Position numbers and translations under genes: made by a program
Origin: Frankiales bacterium
GTDB lineage: Bacteria; Actinomycetota; Actinomycetes; Mycobacteriales; SCTD01
Length of the DNA stretch: 6,311 nucleotides
NCBI GenBank assembly: GCA_025464795.1
Contig: JAODNB010000014.1
Location: 1 to 6,311, forward strand
Direction: 5' to 3'
Notes under the pieces: generated by a model
What the model was told of the DNA's origin: nothing
The model's database searches: none
The model's input: only the letters and a program-made list of their open reading frames with translations
Shown here: piece by piece, positions 6,178 to 6,311 of the stretch
Layout: every line of letters begins with the position of its first letter
How positions within the stretch are numbered: the stretch's first letter is position 1

Positions 6178-6201
6178 GCACAACCGGACAAAGGAAATCG
6201 C

Positions 6202-6311
6202 ATGGCTGTCGTCAGCATGCGCCAGCTCCTCGAGAGCGGCGCCCACTTCGGTCACCAGACCAAGCGCTGGAACCCGAAGATGAAGCGCTTCATCTTCACC
6301 GAGCGCAACGG
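6202..6311 (+). CDS. rpsB: 30S ribosomal protein S2, N-terminal 36 codons
   Basis: The translation begins MAVVSMRQLLESGAHFGHQ and continues with TKRWNPKMKRFIFTERN, the characteristic N-terminus of bacterial ribosomal protein S2, which binds the 30S subunit near S1 and the mRNA exit side. ATG at 6202 is preceded by AAGGA (6191-6195) with a six-base spacer. The gene runs off the window's right edge. In most bacteria tsf (elongation factor Ts) follows. A leader of roughly 130 bases with two hairpins separates it from the candidate -10 element. Codon choice is strongly C/G-ending, as expected of a highly expressed gene in such a genome. Confidence 0.98.
   Translation, partial: MAVVSMRQLLESGAHFGHQTKRWNPKMKRFIFTERN

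Overview
The window comes from a very GC-rich actinobacterial chromosome. The evidence is strong G/C third-position bias, a truncated WhiG/FliA-type sigma factor, the start of rpsB (ribosomal protein S2), an M23 peptidase gene diverging from rpsB, and a WXG100/FtsK-SpoIIIE pair of the type VII (ESX) secretion kind. From memory, whiG, an M23 peptidase and rpsB also lie close together in Streptomyces, and an M23 peptidase borders rpsB in Mycobacterium, so the outer genes look like ancient core synteny. The genus cannot be fixed from the sequence.

Layout: (1) the 3' end of the sigma factor gene on + (1-452). (2) A 199-base gap (453-651) holding a nested stem-loop and two DnaA-box-like 9-mers. 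(3) A small WXG100 gene on + (652-942). (4) A 63-base convergent gap with a 15-bp stem that can serve as terminator for both strands. (5) A 1,426-residue membrane-anchored FHA plus multi-ATPase protein of the EssC/EccC type on - (1006-5286). (6) An exported M23-type (LytM/peptidase M23) protein on - (5306-5992), upstream of the ATPase and probably in the same operon (19-base gap). (7) A 209-base divergent region (5993-6201) with palindromes, two DnaA-box-like motifs in opposite orientation, a possible -10 element and hairpins in the rpsB leader. (8) The first 36 codons of rpsB on + (6202-6311).

The most interesting part is the three-gene block between whiG and rpsB: one WXG100 protein, one EssC-like ATPase and a membrane-anchored peptidoglycan-hydrolase-like protein. 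No eccB, eccD, eccE or mycP homologue is visible. The inference is a minimal, possibly orphan, WXG100 export or envelope-remodelling module in which the ATPase recognises the WXG100 protein through its C-terminal YxxxE signal and the M23 protein acts at the cell wall. Several parts look specialised or degenerate: the FHA domain lacks the usual phosphothreonine-binding residues, ATPase modules 2 and 3 both have Arg for the Walker A Lys, and the M23 protein has Cys where the family normally has a catalytic His. These are read directly from the translations; the joint function is inference.
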